Positions 11,618 through 21,141 of a DNA stretch of 64,000 nt are shown here, one piece after another. How positions within the stretch are numbered: the stretch's first letter is position 1; every line of letters begins with the position of its first letter. Source of the DNA: Armatimonadota bacterium. GTDB lineage: Bacteria; Armatimonadota; UBA5829; DTJY01. The notes beneath the pieces are model-generated. The model did no database searches. It had not been told where the DNA came from and saw nothing but the letters and a program-made list of their open reading frames with translations. A program made the position numbers and the translations under genes. The stretch covers positions 1-64,000 of the forward strand of contig JARYMF010000015.1 of NCBI GenBank assembly GCA_029907255.1, in the 5' to 3' direction.

Positions 11618-12943
11618 TCAAAATTCCGTCACGCCTGTGAAGCGAAAGCCCCGTGCTTTGATTGCAGGAACCACTGCCCACTCACCGCGCATAGTATCCT
11701 TCGAAATCATCTCCACATTCGAGAAACGCTCGAGTATGCTGTCGGTGAATCGAAGGTTCTTTACTGGCTTTGTGATTTTTCCATCCTCAATTAAGAAAGT
11801 TCCATCGCGTGTCATGCCCGTGAACAACGTGAGTATAGGGTGAATTGTGTTTGTGTAATGGAATCTGGTAACGAAAATCCCCTTTTTTGTGCTAGCTATC
11901 ATCTCATCAATTGAGGAATCTCCTGGCTCCAAGAACAAGTTCGTAGGAAATGGGCCATAGGTACCAGGACCACCAATGCTGTGCCCTGTAGATTCCTTGC
12001 CTTCTTTATATGCAGTATAGGAATCGTAGACAACCGCATTGGCAATCCCTTTAACAATTAGGTCTACCCTTTGTTTCGGCACACCTTCTGCATCAAAGGG
12101 CCGTGGGAGCCCGCGTGTATCCAACCCATCATCCCAAATGGTAATGTTTTTTCCGGTTATCTGCTGACCGAATTTCCCGCACATAAAGCTCCGACCCTCT
12201 TGCACAGCAAGAGCACTAAACCCTAAATCAGCAAGAAGGATAACCATTTCTTCAACTGCATAAGGAAGCAAAACGACGTCATATTCGCCAGGCTCTATTT
12301 TTACTGGATTCTGCCCCCGCACAGCGCGAGTAGCCGCCTCAACTGCTGCGCTAATTGGATTTAGATCGCCAATTCGCTGGGAAACTTGCTCAGCAAACCC
12401 ATGGCCACTGTCTGAAGTCATCACGGTGCTCAGTCGTGCTCTCGTCATTGCATTGTACGCATTAACGCCCAGAGTATTAACAACCGCAAACTCTTGGTAA
12501 CCATTGGAAAGCAAGCCGGCAGCCGATGCGCCCTGTTTTCTTGCCTCCGATATTAGTTGCGCAACCGCAGATGCTCTGTCTTCAGGACCAAATAAAGCGG
12601 TTTGTTGATCATAGGTATCTATTGGGGTAATTGGTTTCGGATGTGGCAGAGAAACAAAATCTGGATTTTCTGCAGAATGCTGAGCAAAAGCAACAGCCTT
12701 TTTAACTACAGAACATATCGCTTCATCGTCAAGTTTGTTTGTTGTTGCATAACCAATTCGTTTGCCAATTATAGCCCTGACCGCTAAACAAGCATTTTTC
12801 TCAAATACATTTTGATGAATAAAGGAGTTTGCAAATCGAGTTAGCGACGATTCTCCGATGGTGATAGAAGCTTCGGTCATATCGGCATTCGAATATTCAA
12901 CAACCTTATTAAGTATCTCTAATACCTTCTCCTTGCCCAGCAT
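11618..12943 (-). CDS. pmbA: PmbA/TldE-type metalloprotease partner
   Basis: This 441-residue protein is the non-metal-binding partner (TldE/PmbA) of the TldD-TldE complex, a cytosolic zinc protease that degrades unfolded peptides and matures peptide antibiotics. Family features include GKRIGYATTN, GEYDVVLLPYAVEEMV, FDAEGVPKQR and the C-terminal GMTRDGTFLIEDGK and PVKNLRFTDS. The HExxxH zinc motif is absent, as expected for this subunit. ATG 12943 follows GGAGGAATAGAG. It lies two bases after tldD, so the two are surely cotranscribed and probably translationally coupled. Confidence 0.92.
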   Translation of the reverse strand: MLGKEKVLEILNKVVEYSNADMTEASITIGESSLTRFANSFIHQNVFEKNACLAVRAIIGKRIGYATTNKLDDEAICSVVKKAVAFAQHSAENPDFVSLPHPKPITPIDTYDQQTALFGPEDRASAVAQLISEARKQGASAAGLLSNGYQEFAVVNTLGVNAYNAMTRARLSTVMTSDSGHGFAEQVSQRIGDLNPISAAVEAATRAVRGQNPVKIEPGEYDVVLLPYAVEEMVILLADLGFSALAVQEGRSFMCGKFGQQITGKNITIWDDGLDTRGLPRPFDAEGVPKQRVDLIVKGIANAVVYDSYTAYKEGKESTGHSIGGPGTYGPFPTNLFLEPGDSSIDEMIASTKKGIFVTRFHYTNTIHPILTLFTGMTRDGTFLIEDGKITKPVKNLRFTDSILERFSNVEMISKDTMRGEWAVVPAIKARGFRFTGVTEF

Positions 12944-12945
12944 CT

Positions 12946-14409
12946 CTATTCCTCCGATTCCTCTTGCGATTCCACTACGCCTATGCGTACATTTTGGAAT
13001 CTCGCAGGCGCTACACCATGTCCAACGTGCGCAGCTTGTCCAGGTTGTCCTTTACCACAATTGGGGATACCCCAAAGATGCCATTCATCCTCTCCGGCAA
13101 TAGCATCACAGTTCCCCCAAAACTCATATGTGATGCCCGTGTATGTTGCGTTCTTGAATAATTTCCCCAGCGAACCATCCTCAATGTCGTAGGCAAATTC
13201 TGTAGCAAACTGGAAATTAAGGCGCATATCATCAATGCTCCAAGATACAACGGTTCCTGCATAAAGTCCCCGTTTAGTATCTTCTATCATTTCGTCAAGG
13301 GTCCAATCACCAGGCATTAAATTGATATTTGTCATTCTAATTAGCGGAATTCTATTCCATCCGTCCGCCCTCATTGCGCCACTACTTCGCTGGCCAAGCT
13401 TCTCAGCTGTCTCGCGCGAAGTGAGATACCCAACGAAAACGCCTTCATCAATTATGTCCACACATTGAGCAGGCACACCCTCATCATCATAGAAGAAGCT
13501 ACCTAAGCCACCGGGTATAGTTGCATCTGCTACTATGTTTACAATGTCCGACCCATATTTGAAATTGCCCAGTTTTTCTGGCGTTAGGAAGCTCGTTCCT
13601 GCGTACGATGCCTCAGTGCCAAATACCCTATCAAGCTCAATTGGATGACCGCAGGACTCATGAACTTGCAGGGCAAGCATGGAACCTTCAAGAATTAGCG
13701 CACGAGTATCCGAGGGACATTGCGGTGCGGTAAGAAGCTGAGCTGCTTCCTTTGCCACCCGCTCGGCATTTCCAACAAGGTCCCATGCCTCGACAAATTC
13801 ATAACCTGCCGTCGCGAAATCACCACCGAACGATGCTGGGTAAGAACGCTTTTGCACTTCGCCTTCGCTTACAGCTGTTGCCTCTATCCCTGCTCCGCTT
13901 TCTGTTTTCACTTGCTCAATGTACGAACCTTCTGTGCTCGCAAAAATTTGTTCTGTCCGCCAAAATTGCATAGAGGCCTCAGAAACTTTTATCTCAGGTG
14001 TTTGCTGAATAATGTGGTCAGCGTCTAATAATAGGCTAATCTTTTCCTCAATTGGAATCTCAAATGGGTCCTTCTTAATTTCCCATTCAAACCTGCCCTC
14101 TGCCGGCTCTACCGGCGCAAGTTTGACAGGCTCATGCTCGACGCTAGCTGATGCTTTCGCTATTCGGACAGCTAATTCGGCAACCCTATCTACTTCCTCT
14201 GGCGTAATCTCCAAGCTGCTCGCAAATCCCCATGCTCCATCAGCAACCACTCGTATACCAAATCCCTCATCAGTCGAAGATTCCAAAGCTTCTACTTTGC
14301 CGTTCTTTGTGCTAAGAGACTCATTAGTGCGTCGAACTATGCGAATGTCGCCGTAGCTCGCACCCAGCTGCCGAACCTTGTCCAATGCCCTGTCGGTTAA
14401 TTCCTTCAC
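12946..14409 (-). CDS. tldD: TldD metalloprotease subunit
   Basis: The catalytic subunit of the TldD-TldE protease, 487 residues. The zinc motif HESCGH lies at residues 250-255, inside VHESCGHPIELDRVFGTEAS. A cysteine near the C-terminus (PNCGKGQPGQ) corresponds to the third zinc ligand of the family. DDEGVPAQCVDIIDEGVFVGYLTSRETA is the usual central block, split here as DDEGVPAQCVDI and VFVGYLTSRE. The start is GTG 14409, preceded by AGGAGG at a suitable distance. The gene heads a tldD-pmbA operon. Confidence 0.94.
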   Translation of the reverse strand: MKELTDRALDKVRQLGASYGDIRIVRRTNESLSTKNGKVEALESSTDEGFGIRVVADGAWGFASSLEITPEEVDRVAELAVRIAKASASVEHEPVKLAPVEPAEGRFEWEIKKDPFEIPIEEKISLLLDADHIIQQTPEIKVSEASMQFWRTEQIFASTEGSYIEQVKTESGAGIEATAVSEGEVQKRSYPASFGGDFATAGYEFVEAWDLVGNAERVAKEAAQLLTAPQCPSDTRALILEGSMLALQVHESCGHPIELDRVFGTEASYAGTSFLTPEKLGNFKYGSDIVNIVADATIPGGLGSFFYDDEGVPAQCVDIIDEGVFVGYLTSRETAEKLGQRSSGAMRADGWNRIPLIRMTNINLMPGDWTLDEMIEDTKRGLYAGTVVSWSIDDMRLNFQFATEFAYDIEDGSLGKLFKNATYTGITYEFWGNCDAIAGEDEWHLWGIPNCGKGQPGQAAHVGHGVAPARFQNVRIGVVESQEESEE

Positions 14410-14555
14410 TTATGCCGCCCTCCTATTCCCACGGGTTCGGTTTACGTTATATCCGCAATCCAATAGGCCAAAACATACCTGAGGTATATTGCCTAATAAT
14501 CACTAGATTTCCTGCTTTCTCGTTACCCAACTGCAAAAAATCTGAAGCTCAGAAA

Positions 14556-15893
14556 CTATCTCTTTGGTTTTCCAAACGCAAGGGTACCGCCAAGATGAGC
14601 CAAGTGGTAGGCCAGCCTACATAGCGCAGCGGCTGAAACCATTGAAAGAAACATAGATGCAACATACCTAGTGTGCGGAAGCGCCTGTGCCACAAAGAAG
14701 GTTGGAGCCGATGAAATAATTGCAAGCAAAAGTCCTAGGGTTATTATCTGCCAATCCTGCCTAGCTTCCCACGCTGCTAAAAGCCAAAATCCACAAGCTA
14801 TTATCGCTGGCAACGCCCCATCAGGCAAGAGCAACCTTGTCATCGAAACCTGCCATGGTATTGCAAGCTGATGAGCATCTGCAACTACTCCTACGGTAAA
14901 TGCAACCAACATGCCGATTAGTTTGTATACCAATGACCTTCGGCGCAAAAGAAGCAGAAAAATAAATGCAAGGCATACTATGACCACCGGGGCTTTCTCA
15001 TGCGAAAGAAAGTAGCAAATTAGAGGGCATCCAAAAAACGTAATTGTTCGCCACCACCACGCTTCGTTAGAACCAAGAGAATACCCAAAGCCAACGCTCA
15101 CCCAATGAACAAGCCCCAGTGAACCTAAAGCAAGCAGCCAAAATAAAGTGGGTAACCAATTTTTTCTTATGCATGCCAAAACAAATGGCATGCCGCCGTG
15201 TGTTAGTATCTTTTCTCGATTCAACCAAGCAATCATTATTCCAGCTAAAGGCCAAGCAGTAAATCCAATTTCTTTGAAACAAACACCAATTATGGCAAAA
15301 ATTAACCCAAGACCCCATCTTGCATATGTAAGTAGCAATAGACTTAGAACTATGGATATGCCGGAAAAGAAATCTGGTATATTCTTGGGGTCGGACAGAG
15401 CTTCCCGCACAGATTCACATCCCGAAAAAAGCAATGAGATAGGAAAAGGCCTTGCTCCTGCAAAAAGCCATATTGCTGTGATAACCAACCACTTCTTGTA
15501 AGTAATTCTCCATAGCAATGCGGCGGATAAAAACAGAAAAACCATATGCGCGCATACCGCAATAATCTGTCTGGGAAGCATGAATTCTTGAGGCCAAAGT
15601 AGTCGTTCAAGCAAGAACACGTAAGAAGCTAGAGGGCGCCAAAACGGGACTTCGCCACACCAAGTACCTGTCCACCATTGAAGTGTATCTCTTGCCCCAT
15701 GTATGCCATCCAATCCTCTATTGATGAATTCCCAATCAATATCCCGACTAATATCTCTAAACGGTTTATAAATATACGGCAAAAGAGAGCCATATATCAT
15801 AGATGCAACACTTCTGATGACCAGCAGGGTTGCAACACTAAAGCTATATTTGTATAGCATATTGACCCAGTTTGATTTCATCCACGTCGACAC
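14556..15893 (-). CDS. Polytopic membrane protein, function unknown
   Basis: A protein of up to 445 residues with about ten hydrophobic helices, for example LLVIRSVASMIYGSLL, IIAVCAHMVFLFLSAALLW, IVLSLLLLTYARWGLGLIFA and VVIVCLAFIFLLLLRR. The layout, with a long first loop holding aromatic and charged residues (WEFINRGLDGIHG, WWTGTWCGEVPFWRPL), recalls GT-C glycosyltransferase-like or O-antigen-type membrane proteins. No catalytic signature is clear enough to name it. The first Met codons (15893, 15881, 15860) all overlap the end of the preceding epimerase gene, so the true start is uncertain. The overlap suggests coupling to the enolase-superfamily gene. Confidence 0.6.
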   Translation of the reverse strand: MSTWMKSNWVNMLYKYSFSVATLLVIRSVASMIYGSLLPYIYKPFRDISRDIDWEFINRGLDGIHGARDTLQWWTGTWCGEVPFWRPLASYVFLLERLLWPQEFMLPRQIIAVCAHMVFLFLSAALLWRITYKKWLVITAIWLFAGARPFPISLLFSGCESVREALSDPKNIPDFFSGISIVLSLLLLTYARWGLGLIFAIIGVCFKEIGFTAWPLAGIMIAWLNREKILTHGGMPFVLACIRKNWLPTLFWLLALGSLGLVHWVSVGFGYSLGSNEAWWWRTITFFGCPLICYFLSHEKAPVVIVCLAFIFLLLLRRRSLVYKLIGMLVAFTVGVVADAHQLAIPWQVSMTRLLLPDGALPAIIACGFWLLAAWEARQDWQIITLGLLLAIISSAPTFFVAQALPHTRYVASMFLSMVSAAALCRLAYHLAHLGGTLAFGKPKR

Positions 15894-16965
15894 CTATTCC
15901 CGCTGCCTCAGAGAGTATAACCGCCCCCCGTTCAATCACAATTCCACCTTTGACTGGGTCATCCGCGAGGAATTGAGGACCGTTCAAATCAGCTGGATAC
16001 TCAAACCCAAATGCAGAGTACAAGTGTGCACTTGCCGCAAGACCTAGTCTTGTCTCCGTTAAACCACTTCCAAGCAAACCGACTCCCGCATCAAGTGCTC
16101 TTTCGATACACCTTCTAGCACCTGTTAATCCAGCCATCTTTGAGACTTTAATAACTATAAAGTTCAGGGCTTTCATTCTAATAAGTTGTTCGAGGTCTCC
16201 CAGTGAAAAAACTGACTCATCAACAGCAATTGGAATGGCTGATTTAGCAACTAGTTCTTGCAGTGCTAGAAAATCATTGGCTGGCACAGGCTGTTCAAGC
16301 ACATCTACGCCGATTTTTGCCATGTCCTTGCTTCTCTGAATTGCAATATCAACCGAGTATGCCTGGTTTGCATCAGCCCATAGAAAGCAGTTGCCAGCTA
16401 CATGCTTTACCGCCCGCAGGATATCTAGGTCCAACGAAGGATCCATGCCTATCTTTACCTTAAACCCACGATAACCTGCTTTAAGAGCTTCAGCAGTCAC
16501 CTCTTCAGCTTTATTCGGCGAATCAACAGTTGTTAGGAAGCTAAGATTTACTAACTTTGATGAACTTTTGCTAAAATACTTATATAGAGGTATACCCTTT
16601 CTTTTACATATAATGTCGTGCAATGCCATATCTATGCCCGACTTAGCAATGGGCTGTCCAACGGTAATTCCAGGTGCAATCACTTGGTCCATAACGTTAT
16701 GGATTGCATCCAAATCTTCTGCATCTAAGCCAATCAGCGCCGGGGCAAGATATTTGCGAATGGAAGTTACCACCGATTCGAGAGTTTCATAGCTCCACCT
16801 TGGGCTAGGCCTTGCCTCGCCCCACCCCGAAATTCCGTCGGCTACAACGCGAATGTATGCATGTGGTGCACCGGCTTTCGGCCCGCCAACAGAACCACGA
16901 GAAATTTTAAACTCCGTTTTGAATGGTAAATTCAGCGGAATTACTTCGATGGATTCAATTTTCAT
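15844..16965 (-). CDS. Mandelate racemase/muconate lactonizing enzyme family protein
   Basis: This 373-residue enolase-superfamily enzyme has an N-terminal capping domain (about 1-120) and a TIM barrel. The catalytic lysine pair is KVKIG (near residue 171). The three metal ligands sit in WADANQAY, VLEQPVP and AVDESVF, and the second acid/base lysine is in VIKVSKMAG. This pattern matches the MLE subgroup, which includes cycloisomerases, N-acylamino acid racemases and L-Ala-D/L-Glu epimerases. I cannot choose between them; a dipeptide epimerase is a reasonable guess because the 20s loop lacks a sugar-acid signature. The ATG at 16965 is well placed. The 3' end overlaps the membrane protein start. 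Confidence 0.85.
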   Translation of the reverse strand: MKIESIEVIPLNLPFKTEFKISRGSVGGPKAGAPHAYIRVVADGISGWGEARPSPRWSYETLESVVTSIRKYLAPALIGLDAEDLDAIHNVMDQVIAPGITVGQPIAKSGIDMALHDIICKRKGIPLYKYFSKSSSKLVNLSFLTTVDSPNKAEEVTAEALKAGYRGFKVKIGMDPSLDLDILRAVKHVAGNCFLWADANQAYSVDIAIQRSKDMAKIGVDVLEQPVPANDFLALQELVAKSAIPIAVDESVFSLGDLEQLIRMKALNFIVIKVSKMAGLTGARRCIERALDAGVGLLGSGLTETRLGLAASAHLYSAFGFEYPADLNGPQFLADDPVKGGIVIERGAVILSEAAGIGVDVDEIKLGQYAIQI

Positions 16966-16982
16966 TTGTTATCTCTTGCAAG

Positions 16983-17930
16983 TTAATCCGAAACGTTGCG
17001 AACATATACTGATGTCGCAGGGAAAGTTGATGCAAGTGCGCATCCTTTTTCTTTGCCCAATACACTCACAGCAGTCGCAAGCCCATCGGAAATGATTCCA
17101 CTAGGGGAGATTACTGTAACCGCAATCCTATTTGTCAACCCCAACCCTGTTCGTGGGTCTACTATATGTGAGTATCGTTTCCCATTGATTTCCACAAACT
17201 GCTGGGTATCGCCAGACGAAGAAATTGCACAGTTAGAAAGCACTATTCGGCTGTGCTGAGGTTCCGAATTTGCTATTTCGATCTCCCACCCCTTCTTGCC
17301 TGGAGGAGGATTACTTACCAAAACATCGCCGCCCATCTCAATCAAAGCGCTATTTATATTGTACCGCTTAAGAATTCGCATTGCCTCATCACAAGCATAA
17401 CCCTTGGCGATTCCCCCAAGATCAATTTGCACTCCCCTATTAGCAAGCCTTACCGTTCCCGTTCTTTCGTCGATTATTATGTTTTGCCATCCAACCAATT
17501 TCTTTGCTTCTTCAATTTCGTCCTGCGAAGGTATCACGCCCGACTTCCGAGCCTTCTTCCAGAGTTTCACTAGCGGACCAACTGTAACGTCTAATGCGCC
17601 ACTCGATTTTTGACTGAGCTCAACAGATTTCTTAAGAACAAACAAAAGTTCCTTGCTTACCCGCACAGGAGGCCCACCAGCACTCGCACAAAGACGCATG
17701 ATTTCGCTCGTGGGCCTGTAATCGCTCATGATATCTTCTAAATAAGCTATCCTCTTGAAAGCAGCCTCTGCCGCTTTTTCTGCAACCTTTTGATTTGGCG
17801 CATACAGCACAATACGCGTGCGCACACCCATTGCAATTTCCGAGTATTCAAAGCGGCTTGGCTTCGGATGCGAGCCAAAAGATAAAGAACCTAGCAATAT
17901 AGAAAAAATCGTTAGAACGAATAAGACCAA
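16983..17930 (-). CDS. apbE: FAD:protein FMN transferase
   Basis: ApbE-type enzyme of 315 residues that attaches FMN covalently to Thr/Ser of target flavoproteins outside the membrane, using FAD and Mg2+. Diagnostic parts are MGVRTRIVLY, FKRIAYLEDIMSDYRPTSEI, SGALDVTVGPLVKLW, VQIDLGGIAKGYACD, NSALIEMGGDVLV and YSHIVDPRTG. The N-terminus is hydrophobic (LVLFVLTIFSILLGSLSFG), fitting an exported protein or lipoprotein-like anchor. The start shown is TTG 17930. A better charged signal-peptide N-region and the upstream GGGAGGAAG would fit an unusual ATT start at 17945, overlapping nothing essential. Its flavoprotein client is not in the window. Confidence 0.92.
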   Translation of the reverse strand: MVLFVLTIFSILLGSLSFGSHPKPSRFEYSEIAMGVRTRIVLYAPNQKVAEKAAEAAFKRIAYLEDIMSDYRPTSEIMRLCASAGGPPVRVSKELLFVLKKSVELSQKSSGALDVTVGPLVKLWKKARKSGVIPSQDEIEEAKKLVGWQNIIIDERTGTVRLANRGVQIDLGGIAKGYACDEAMRILKRYNINSALIEMGGDVLVSNPPPGKKGWEIEIANSEPQHSRIVLSNCAISSSGDTQQFVEINGKRYSHIVDPRTGLGLTNRIAVTVISPSGIISDGLATAVSVLGKEKGCALASTFPATSVYVRNVSD

Positions 17931-17952
17931 ATATTGTTTGCGAATTGTTATT

Positions 17953-18834
17953 TCACGCTTCCTCCCATTGTTTTTTCAAAAACTTTACTGACCTGGGAAT
18001 TTCAACCTCAGGATCCCCTTCTACGCCGCACTCCAGGCTGCAGTAATCTTGGAATCCAATCATTTTCAGCCCCTTGAAGCCGTCGCGAAAGTCGCGCTCG
18101 TCTTGACCAGGGAGTTTTCTTTTTGCGGAAGCCAAGTGAACATGATGCAAATACTTACCTGCCGAAATGAATGCACCCAAATCACTTGGCTCTTCGATAT
18201 TCATATGGTAGAAATCTCCCATCATGCATACACCTGGGTGGTTTACATCACGGCAAATTGCGGCTGCGTCGGCAAGCAAGCGCAAGAACCAAGCCTCACG
18301 TCTATTAAGTGGTTCCATCAAAAGGCGCGTTCCACACTTAACGGCATATTCACCTAGTTCAGGCAGCAGCTCAACAAGTATCTGACGACCCTCCACATGC
18401 CCTAGCTTCGTTTGACCATTAAAAGCTGGGACGAAGATTAAACCAGTTGAACCTAGCTCACCTGCAGCTGTCAGAATTTCTTTCATTGTTGTAATAGCTT
18501 TCTGACGTTCAGATTCTTGATCACTAATCAATGCTCCATCAAAACCTGCACATATTGCGCTTACCTTAATCTTTGAGTTTGCTAGAGCTTTCTTTATCTC
18601 CGCTACTCTTTCACTAAGCCCGCGCCCACCTATTTCAATGCCTTCGAAACCCCATTTTTCCATCTTTGCAATCCGCTCTTGGAGGTCCTTGCCTGGAATG
18701 ATTCGCTCTTGGCTGGAAAGCTTAAGCACCGCTTTCTGTTTTGCTTCTTTCGCTTCAACCTCTGGAAAACTTAGCGCAAGGCTGGCACCCCCTAGCGCTG
18801 CAGCTGTCATCAGTTCACGCCTATTTAATTTCAT
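17953..18834 (-). CDS. Tat-exported sugar isomerase/epimerase-like TIM-barrel protein
   Basis: A 293-residue protein with a twin-arginine-type leader (LNRRELMTAAALGGASLALS) followed by an AP-endonuclease-2/xylose-isomerase TIM barrel. Seen are GFEGIEIGGRGL, VSAICAGFDGAL, LLMEPLNRREAWFL, CMMGDFYHMNIEE and HHVHLASAKR, which carry the Glu/Asp/His metal ligands of the fold. Exported members with Gfo/Idh partners have been linked to lyase or isomerase steps on 3-keto-sugars. The gene sits 59 bases after a Tat-exported Gfo/Idh gene, which supports that reading. AGGAGG precedes ATG 18834. Confidence 0.82.
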   Translation of the reverse strand: MKLNRRELMTAAALGGASLALSFPEVEAKEAKQKAVLKLSSQERIIPGKDLQERIAKMEKWGFEGIEIGGRGLSERVAEIKKALANSKIKVSAICAGFDGALISDQESERQKAITTMKEILTAAGELGSTGLIFVPAFNGQTKLGHVEGRQILVELLPELGEYAVKCGTRLLMEPLNRREAWFLRLLADAAAICRDVNHPGVCMMGDFYHMNIEEPSDLGAFISAGKYLHHVHLASAKRKLPGQDERDFRDGFKGLKMIGFQDYCSLECGVEGDPEVEIPRSVKFLKKQWEEA

Positions 18835-18893
18835 ACCTAACCTCCTGTGCGCTCATTTATTTTTCGATGATGGACACTTCTTCCAATTGTTTA

Positions 18894-20171
18894 CTAAATA
18901 AAAGGAGTCTTTCCAGGCATAGCAACTGGTGCAACAGGAAGCGGACCAAACTCGAGCTTGGGTGGCATTAGGTCTTCCTTTGAATTAAGCGCCTGCTCCC
19001 AAGTTATCTCCTGCCCTGTATAGGCTGACATTCGGCCCATGATTGCGGTAAGGCAGCTTTCGGCTATTTGTTTCGCTTCGTTCAACGGTTTTCCTGAACG
19101 AATACTTTCAATCAAGTCCTTATTTTCTTGAACGTATGGACTTGGATTCGCACCTTCATACTTCCATTCAATCTCTCCGCGAATCATATTGGCACAGTTT
19201 GACCACCCCTTCGTTCCTACCACACGTTCCGAGACATTGTTGGCGCAACCGTCAATTTGTCGACACATGCTCATCACATGAATACCATTTGGATATTCGT
19301 AGTCAATGCAAAAATGATCGTAGATATGTCCATATGCTGGGTCTGTACGAACTTGGCGCCCTCCCATACCAACACATTTCACTGGATGGGCTTGGAGTGC
19401 CCAATTAATTACATCCAGATTGTGGACATGCTGCTCAACAATATGATCGCCCGATAGCCAAGTAAAGTATAGCCAATTCCTACACTGCCACTCCATGTCT
19501 GTCCATTCCGGCTTCCGCCCATGATTCCAAAGGCCGCCTTGATTCCAATAACATGTTCCAGACACTATATCGCCTATTGCACCCTCGTGAATCCTTTTTA
19601 TTGTCTCGATGTAGGAAAGCTGATGCCTTCTTTGCGTTCCAGCAACTATCCCAAGTCCCTTCTGAGCAGCAATTTCGCCACATTCCAACACAGTTCTCAC
19701 CCCGGGCGCATCAACAGCAACTGGCTTTTCCATAAAGACATGCTTTCCAGCCTCAACAGCGGCTTTAAGATGCGACGGGCGAAAACCTGGGGGAGCGGCA
19801 AGTATCACCATATCCACGCCAGCATTGATGACTTTAAGATAGTTATCAAAGCCCGTAAAGCATCGGTCGCGCGAGATATCTACGCTATCCTTAAGCTTCT
19901 CATCCTCTGTTAGCCGTTTGAAGCAGCTATCAAGGCGGTCCTGAAAAAGATCCCCAAGCGCAACAATTTTCACTGGCAATCCAGTTTCGATGCAGTTGAT
20001 AGCCGCGCCTGTACCACGGCCGCCGCATCCGATCACGCCGATTCGCATTACGTCGGACCCTGCAGCCCAGGCTCCCTGAGCAAATTCCGCTGCTGCGGTA
20101 GTCAAAAGCACTGCTGAAGCAGCTGACCCTTTCAGAAAGTCCCTTCGTGAAATCGAATCCTTCTTTTGCAC
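18894..20171 (-). CDS. Tat-exported Gfo/Idh/MocA family oxidoreductase
   Basis: This 425-residue NAD(P)-dependent dehydrogenase begins with a twin-arginine signal (SRRDFLKGSAASAVLL). A Rossmann fold follows: MRIGVIGCGGRGTG near residue 41, VKIVALGDLF, MVILAAPPGFRPSHLKAAVE and the nearly invariant HVFMEKPVAVD. The C-terminal alpha/beta domain has WLSGDHIVEQHVHNLDVINW, with a His usual for the catalytic site. Tat export allows the cofactor to be folded in before export. Family members oxidise or epimerise sugars; glycoside 3-dehydrogenases are a known exported group. GTG 20171 follows AAAGGGTG. The adjacent isomerase is probably in the same operon. Confidence 0.88.
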   Translation of the reverse strand: MQKKDSISRRDFLKGSAASAVLLTTAAAEFAQGAWAAGSDVMRIGVIGCGGRGTGAAINCIETGLPVKIVALGDLFQDRLDSCFKRLTEDEKLKDSVDISRDRCFTGFDNYLKVINAGVDMVILAAPPGFRPSHLKAAVEAGKHVFMEKPVAVDAPGVRTVLECGEIAAQKGLGIVAGTQRRHQLSYIETIKRIHEGAIGDIVSGTCYWNQGGLWNHGRKPEWTDMEWQCRNWLYFTWLSGDHIVEQHVHNLDVINWALQAHPVKCVGMGGRQVRTDPAYGHIYDHFCIDYEYPNGIHVMSMCRQIDGCANNVSERVVGTKGWSNCANMIRGEIEWKYEGANPSPYVQENKDLIESIRSGKPLNEAKQIAESCLTAIMGRMSAYTGQEITWEQALNSKEDLMPPKLEFGPLPVAPVAMPGKTPFI

Positions 20172-20219
20172 TTTGATTCACCCTTTCCTGCGAAAATTGA
20201 TAAATCTAATTTGCAATAT

Positions 20220-21065
20220 TTACTTCACCCTGATTACCCTAAAACCTGCAAACGGTGCGTCGGAAAGCCACCACTTGCTCTTTGGGCTTTGAGGGTCATT
20301 TGCCTGCCACGATTCGTCTTGATACTTCCGTGCTGTCGGCGATATCGTTTTCGCCATATCATCGAACGCACCACCACAGAGTACCGGTTTCCCCGACAAA
20401 TCCGTACACCATTCGGCGACATTTCCAAGCATATCATAGATTCCCCATGCATTTGGAGATTTTTTTCCAACTGGCTGAGTCTTTTCCTGCCAAAACCAAG
20501 CAAACTCTGCAAGTTTATCTTTTTCAGGCGGAGGCATGCCAGCGCGGCATGCATATTCCCACTCTGCTTCGGTTGGCAAGCGATACTTTCGGCCAGTTTT
20601 TGCCGAAAGCCACTTGCAGTATTGTTCAGCACCAAAATAGGAAACATTTATTGCAGGATAGCCCTTGTGTCCAAATCCGCGATCAACCGTCCCATAAGGC
20701 TTGCTTGGCCTAGAAATCGCATCTTTGTCGTCTGGAGCTCCCTCGGGCACATCAAGCTTAAACACAAAAACATCGTACTCATCCCACGTGACTTCGGTCT
20801 TGCCTATCCAGAAAGGCTTTATCTTAATTCGCTTAGTTGCACCCTTCTTCGCCGGGTCGGGCATTAGAATCTCGCCACCTGGGACACCAATCATTTCAAA
20901 TTTTACAAGCGTTCCAGGAATACTTTCTGTATAAGAAATAGGACGCCCTTCTGGTTGTTTATTCGACCCCTCAGCATTTATAAGACACATTGTGATGACC
21001 ATTATGCACAAAATCTTTAAAACGGCTTTTGCAATTTCTAGAATACGCATATTTGACATCACCAT
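20220..21065 (-). CDS. Formylglycine-generating-enzyme-like protein lacking the usual Cys pair
   Basis: A 281-residue protein with a hydrophobic N-terminal segment (VLKILCIMVITMCLI) and one SUMF1/FGE-type domain. Family parts are KPFWIGKTEVTWDEYDVF, YPAINVSYFGAEQYCKWLS, YRLPTEAEWEYACRAG, WGIYDMLGNVAEWCTD and AGFRVIRVK. In authentic FGE the GGS motif is followed by two catalytic cysteines. Here the corresponding segment reads GGAFDDMAKTISPTARKY and has none, so oxidation of sulfatase cysteine is unlikely. Such FGE-like domains are often ligand-binding or scaffold modules. It lies between the Gfo/Idh gene and a rhamnosidase-like gene on the same strand. Confidence 0.82.
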   Translation of the reverse strand: MVMSNMRILEIAKAVLKILCIMVITMCLINAEGSNKQPEGRPISYTESIPGTLVKFEMIGVPGGEILMPDPAKKGATKRIKIKPFWIGKTEVTWDEYDVFVFKLDVPEGAPDDKDAISRPSKPYGTVDRGFGHKGYPAINVSYFGAEQYCKWLSAKTGRKYRLPTEAEWEYACRAGMPPPEKDKLAEFAWFWQEKTQPVGKKSPNAWGIYDMLGNVAEWCTDLSGKPVLCGGAFDDMAKTISPTARKYQDESWQANDPQSPKSKWWLSDAPFAGFRVIRVK

Positions 21066-21141
21066 TAACTTTTTATTCTCTAACGATAGGGATTTCCTTG
21101 TTCAGTTGAGTTAGGAATAGAGAATTCTCTATTTCGTTTGA

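Noticed and set aside
14556-15893. Membrane protein as a named glycosyltransferase
   Set aside because: The helix number fits GT-C enzymes, but no catalytic Asp motif in the first loop could be assigned with confidence.
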